Assembly (NCBI RefSeq): GCF_003719725.1
Contig: NZ_RIAX01000004.1
Coordinates: forward strand, 62,001-126,000
DNA from: Planococcus salinus
GTDB lineage: Bacteria; Bacillota; Bacilli; Bacillales_A; Planococcaceae
Direction: 5' to 3'
Length of the DNA stretch: 64,000 nt
The translations under genes were made by a program, and so were the position numbers. This document shows positions 61,859 through 64,000 of the stretch, one piece after another. The notes beneath the pieces are model-generated. The model was given only the letters and a program-made list of their open reading frames with translations. It was not told where the DNA came from and searched no databases. Positions within the stretch are counted from its first letter, which is position 1; every line of letters begins with the position of its first letter.

Positions 61859-63604
61859 TTAAGGAAGTCGATGAACAAGACTTCCGTTTGGACCATACAG
61901 TTCGGCAGCGTCTCCATCGTTGTTCCAAATGTAGGCTCCCGACCATTCTAAACTGCTTGGCGGGTTGTGAACAGCATTTGCTCCAGCCGTGATGTTTACA
62001 GAAGCACCTGCCTGTAACACGAAACCATCAGGGAAAGTATACGTTTGATTCCCCACTGTGCTAAGAAGTGTCCAGTTTGTCATGTCCACATTCGTTGTTC
62101 CATTGTTTTTAACTGTTACAACTTCCGTCTGCAGGTTTTTACCTGTAATGGTCAAAGCATCTGAAATCTGGCCATCGCCTGGATCCACTGGATTTGGATC
62201 TGGAGTTGGCTCAGGTGCCGGTTCGGCTACTTGGTCATTTTGATAAATTTCATACTGTTCTCCGTCATCGAAGAAATGTATACTTCCTTCCTCTGTGCTG
62301 ATGTAGGCAGAACCTGAAGTCAGGATTCTTTCCAATACATCACTATCAGGATGGCCGTAAGCATTGTTTCCGACAGACAAGATGGAGAATATTGGATCTA
62401 CTTCCGCCAGAAACTCAGCAGAAGTTGCGGTATCAGATCCATGATGAGATACTTTCAAGACATCTGCGTTGATGTCAGCTCCTTCTGCCATCAATTGCTC
62501 TTCCACTTCGTAACCCGCATCACCAGTTAACAGGTACTCATTGACTCCGTGCGTGACCTTTAAGACAATGGAGCCGTCGTTCAGATCAGCTGCATCTGAG
62601 TCCACGAAAAGCACTTCTACCGAAACCTCGGGATCTTCGGATAACTCATCTCCGATTTCAGTAACCTCGAAAGTTGCTCCACTTGCATCAATCGTTTCTA
62701 AGTAATCGATATATGTTTGTGTGGTGTGGGTTTGGCCGCTGTCAATGACGTGTGTGACGCCGTAATTTCCGATGACATGCGCTGCGCCCCCGATGTGATC
62801 GGCATCCGGGTGAGTCGCGATAAAGGTATCGATTTGTTCAACGCCGATGACCTCTAACGCAGTTTCGATGGTGGAAGCATATCGAGCAGCATCCACTAAA
62901 ACATTCTCGCCGTTTGGATACTCGATGTAGATCGCATCTCCTTGTCCTACATCAAGGAAGGAGACTTGTAATCTTTCATAATCAACACCCGTAACAAATT
63001 CAGCCGGGTTAATGGCTCGCGCCAGGAATGCCGAAAACTGCTCACGGTTTAAATTCACATATGGCCGGAATGTGCCGTCTGTGTACCCTTGGACAACACC
63101 ATACGAACCAATAATTCCGATTGCTTCATAAGATTGCATGTTCTCGCTTACATCAGGAAATAAGACAAAATGATTTTCTTTGGCTTCTGGATAGAACGCT
63201 CGTTGCAGAATGATCGACATTTCTGCTCGTGTAACAGTCGCACCTGGTCGATATGTGCCGTCTGGATATCCATTGATAATTCCATTTTCAGCTGCTTCTT
63301 CAATATATCCACTGGAGACTTGGGAAGAATCGACGTCGGGGAAATCAGAATCCCGTGGCGTACCGTCATACCCTAATGCTCTTCCCAGCATGATGGCAGC
63401 TTGGCCTCTTGTGACATTTCCTTTCGGTCTGAATGAATTATCCGGAAAGCCGGTAATGATACCATCTTCAGCAAGGTATTGGATTTCATCGTAAAAACGA
63501 TTAGAATCACTTAAATCTGAAAAGTTATTTGTTCCTAAAGTTGTAGTAGCGGAAAACCCGCTAAGCACAAGAATAAAAACCAAAATAATAGAAATCTTCT
63601 TCAA
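61859..63604 (-). CDS. Secreted SLH-domain / metallo-beta-lactamase-fold / lamin-tail protein
   Basis: A 581-residue exported protein. A signal peptide (residues 1-25) is followed by three S-layer-homology repeats (about 28-70, 88-130 and 148-190) that anchor it to the cell wall. Next comes a ComEC/Rec2-like metallo-beta-lactamase domain (about 212-445) with FLDVGQGDAIYI, THPDADHIGG (His265, Asp267, Asp269, His270), LTGDAGYE and VSHHGSDTATS. A Pro-rich linker and a lamin-tail domain (about 475-581, WSGAYIWNNDGDAAELYG) end the protein. In relatives this set suggests an extracellular nuclease or phosphodiesterase that binds DNA or the wall. TTG start with GGAGGAGG upstream. Confidence 0.88.
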   Translation of the reverse strand: MKKISIILVFILVLSGFSATTTLGTNNFSDLSDSNRFYDEIQYLAEDGIITGFPDNSFRPKGNVTRGQAAIMLGRALGYDGTPRDSDFPDVDSSQVSSGYIEEAAENGIINGYPDGTYRPGATVTRAEMSIILQRAFYPEAKENHFVLFPDVSENMQSYEAIGIIGSYGVVQGYTDGTFRPYVNLNREQFSAFLARAINPAEFVTGVDYERLQVSFLDVGQGDAIYIEYPNGENVLVDAARYASTIETALEVIGVEQIDTFIATHPDADHIGGAAHVIGNYGVTHVIDSGQTHTTQTYIDYLETIDASGATFEVTEIGDELSEDPEVSVEVLFVDSDAADLNDGSIVLKVTHGVNEYLLTGDAGYEVEEQLMAEGADINADVLKVSHHGSDTATSAEFLAEVDPIFSILSVGNNAYGHPDSDVLERILTSGSAYISTEEGSIHFFDDGEQYEIYQNDQVAEPAPEPTPDPNPVDPGDGQISDALTITGKNLQTEVVTVKNNGTTNVDMTNWTLLSTVGNQTYTFPDGFVLQAGASVNITAGANAVHNPPSSLEWSGAYIWNNDGDAAELYGPNGSLVHRLP

Positions 63605-64000
63605 TACTACCTCCTCCTTTTTTGAAATTGTACCTCAAATATACAGAAAATTCCACTTAACTTGCGTCATATACTCTTTAATCTATATCGTTTTTTCTTT
63701 TTTCTTTAATTTAGCAATCAAAGGTTGCGTCTTAATGGGAAAAATAAACCGACATTGAGCTGACGGTTACATGTTGAATAACCAATTCAAAATTCGACAT
63801 TTTTCTTCCCTATTTCTTTTCAAAATTATTTTTGTCCAACAATTATGATAGATTGATTTTGAAAAGAATTATGAGACAAAGAAGAGAGGCAGAGAAGAAG
63901 GATAGACGCTTTTTCTCTGCCTCTGACAAACCATCGTTTTTGATAGGATCACTTATTCTGTTTTGCGATTCTTTTGAATTGATTTAAAGATTTTATAAAA
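63605..64000. other. Right-edge intergenic region
   Basis: A+T-rich and no gene seen. An inverted repeat AGAGGCAGAGAA...TTCTCTGCCTCT (63885-63924) has a perfect 12-base stem and a 16-base loop, followed some bases later by CGTTTTTG on the plus strand. It may end a transcript entering from outside the window. Confidence 0.45.

Overview
The window looks like a chromosomal segment of a Gram-positive, endospore-lineage bacterium (Bacillota, order Bacillales; a Planococcaceae-type organism is my best guess, not proven). The reasons are strong AGGAGG-type ribosome binding sites before almost every gene, frequent GTG and TTG starts, an L-box (lysine) riboswitch before dapA, CcpA-type cre sites, Bacillus-like DapA, lipoprotein-type substrate-binding proteins and an S-layer-homology protein. 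There are no rRNA or tRNA genes, no CRISPR array and no recognisable transposase. Nearly all genes lie on the minus strand.

Layout. 0-12 kb is ordinary chromosome of moderate G+C: an RND efflux pump, a TraB-family membrane protein, a MITE-like element, two methyltransferases, riboswitch-controlled dapA, three tandem paralogous short-chain dehydrogenases and a FabG-like reductase. 12.2-23.6 kb is a visibly A+T-rich block: a YeiH-type exporter, a biotin carrier protein with two carboxyltransferase subunits but no biotin carboxylase, an NDP-forming acyl-CoA synthetase pair, a TAXI-type TRAP transporter with a cre site, and a divergent LysR regulator. Imperfect direct repeats flank this block, so it may have been inserted as a unit. 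24.5-35.2 kb is a hydantoin-utilisation locus (hyuA, hyuB, an N-carbamoylase, a racemase, two NCS1 permeases) with a near-perfect sigma-54 promoter, three TTGC-N6-GCAA upstream sites and an adjacent PAS/AAA+ sigma-54 activator.

35.7-47.5 kb holds two minus-strand units. One is pucR-dctP-dctQ-dctM-nitroreductase-capA-like. The other is M20 carbamoylase-pyrK-like-pyrD-like-dihydroorotase-like. The gene content fits running the front end of pyrimidine synthesis backwards: uptake of orotate or a similar cyclic ureide by the TRAP transporter, reduction by PyrDK-like proteins, ring opening by the dihydroorotase-like enzyme, and hydrolysis of the carbamoyl amino acid. This is the most attractive candidate for an undescribed system here. 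A second MITE-like element lies at 47.5 kb.

47.9-57.9 kb is a second A+T-rich catabolic operon: TAXI-TRAP permease and binding protein, IclR regulator, NDP-forming acyl-CoA synthetase beta and alpha subunits, two crotonase-fold proteins (one lacking both usual catalytic glutamates) and a pair of overlapping acyl-CoA dehydrogenases. Its promoter region has a palindrome overlapping the -10 box and a perfect cre site. It shares its transporter-plus-ligase module with the 12-23 kb block. 58.5-64 kb is mixed: a DUF4357 protein, decayed tandem small coding remnants, a solitary NgoFVII-type restriction endonuclease, an unknown 85-residue protein, and a DUF3006 protein next to a secreted SLH-metallo-beta-lactamase-lamin-tail protein.
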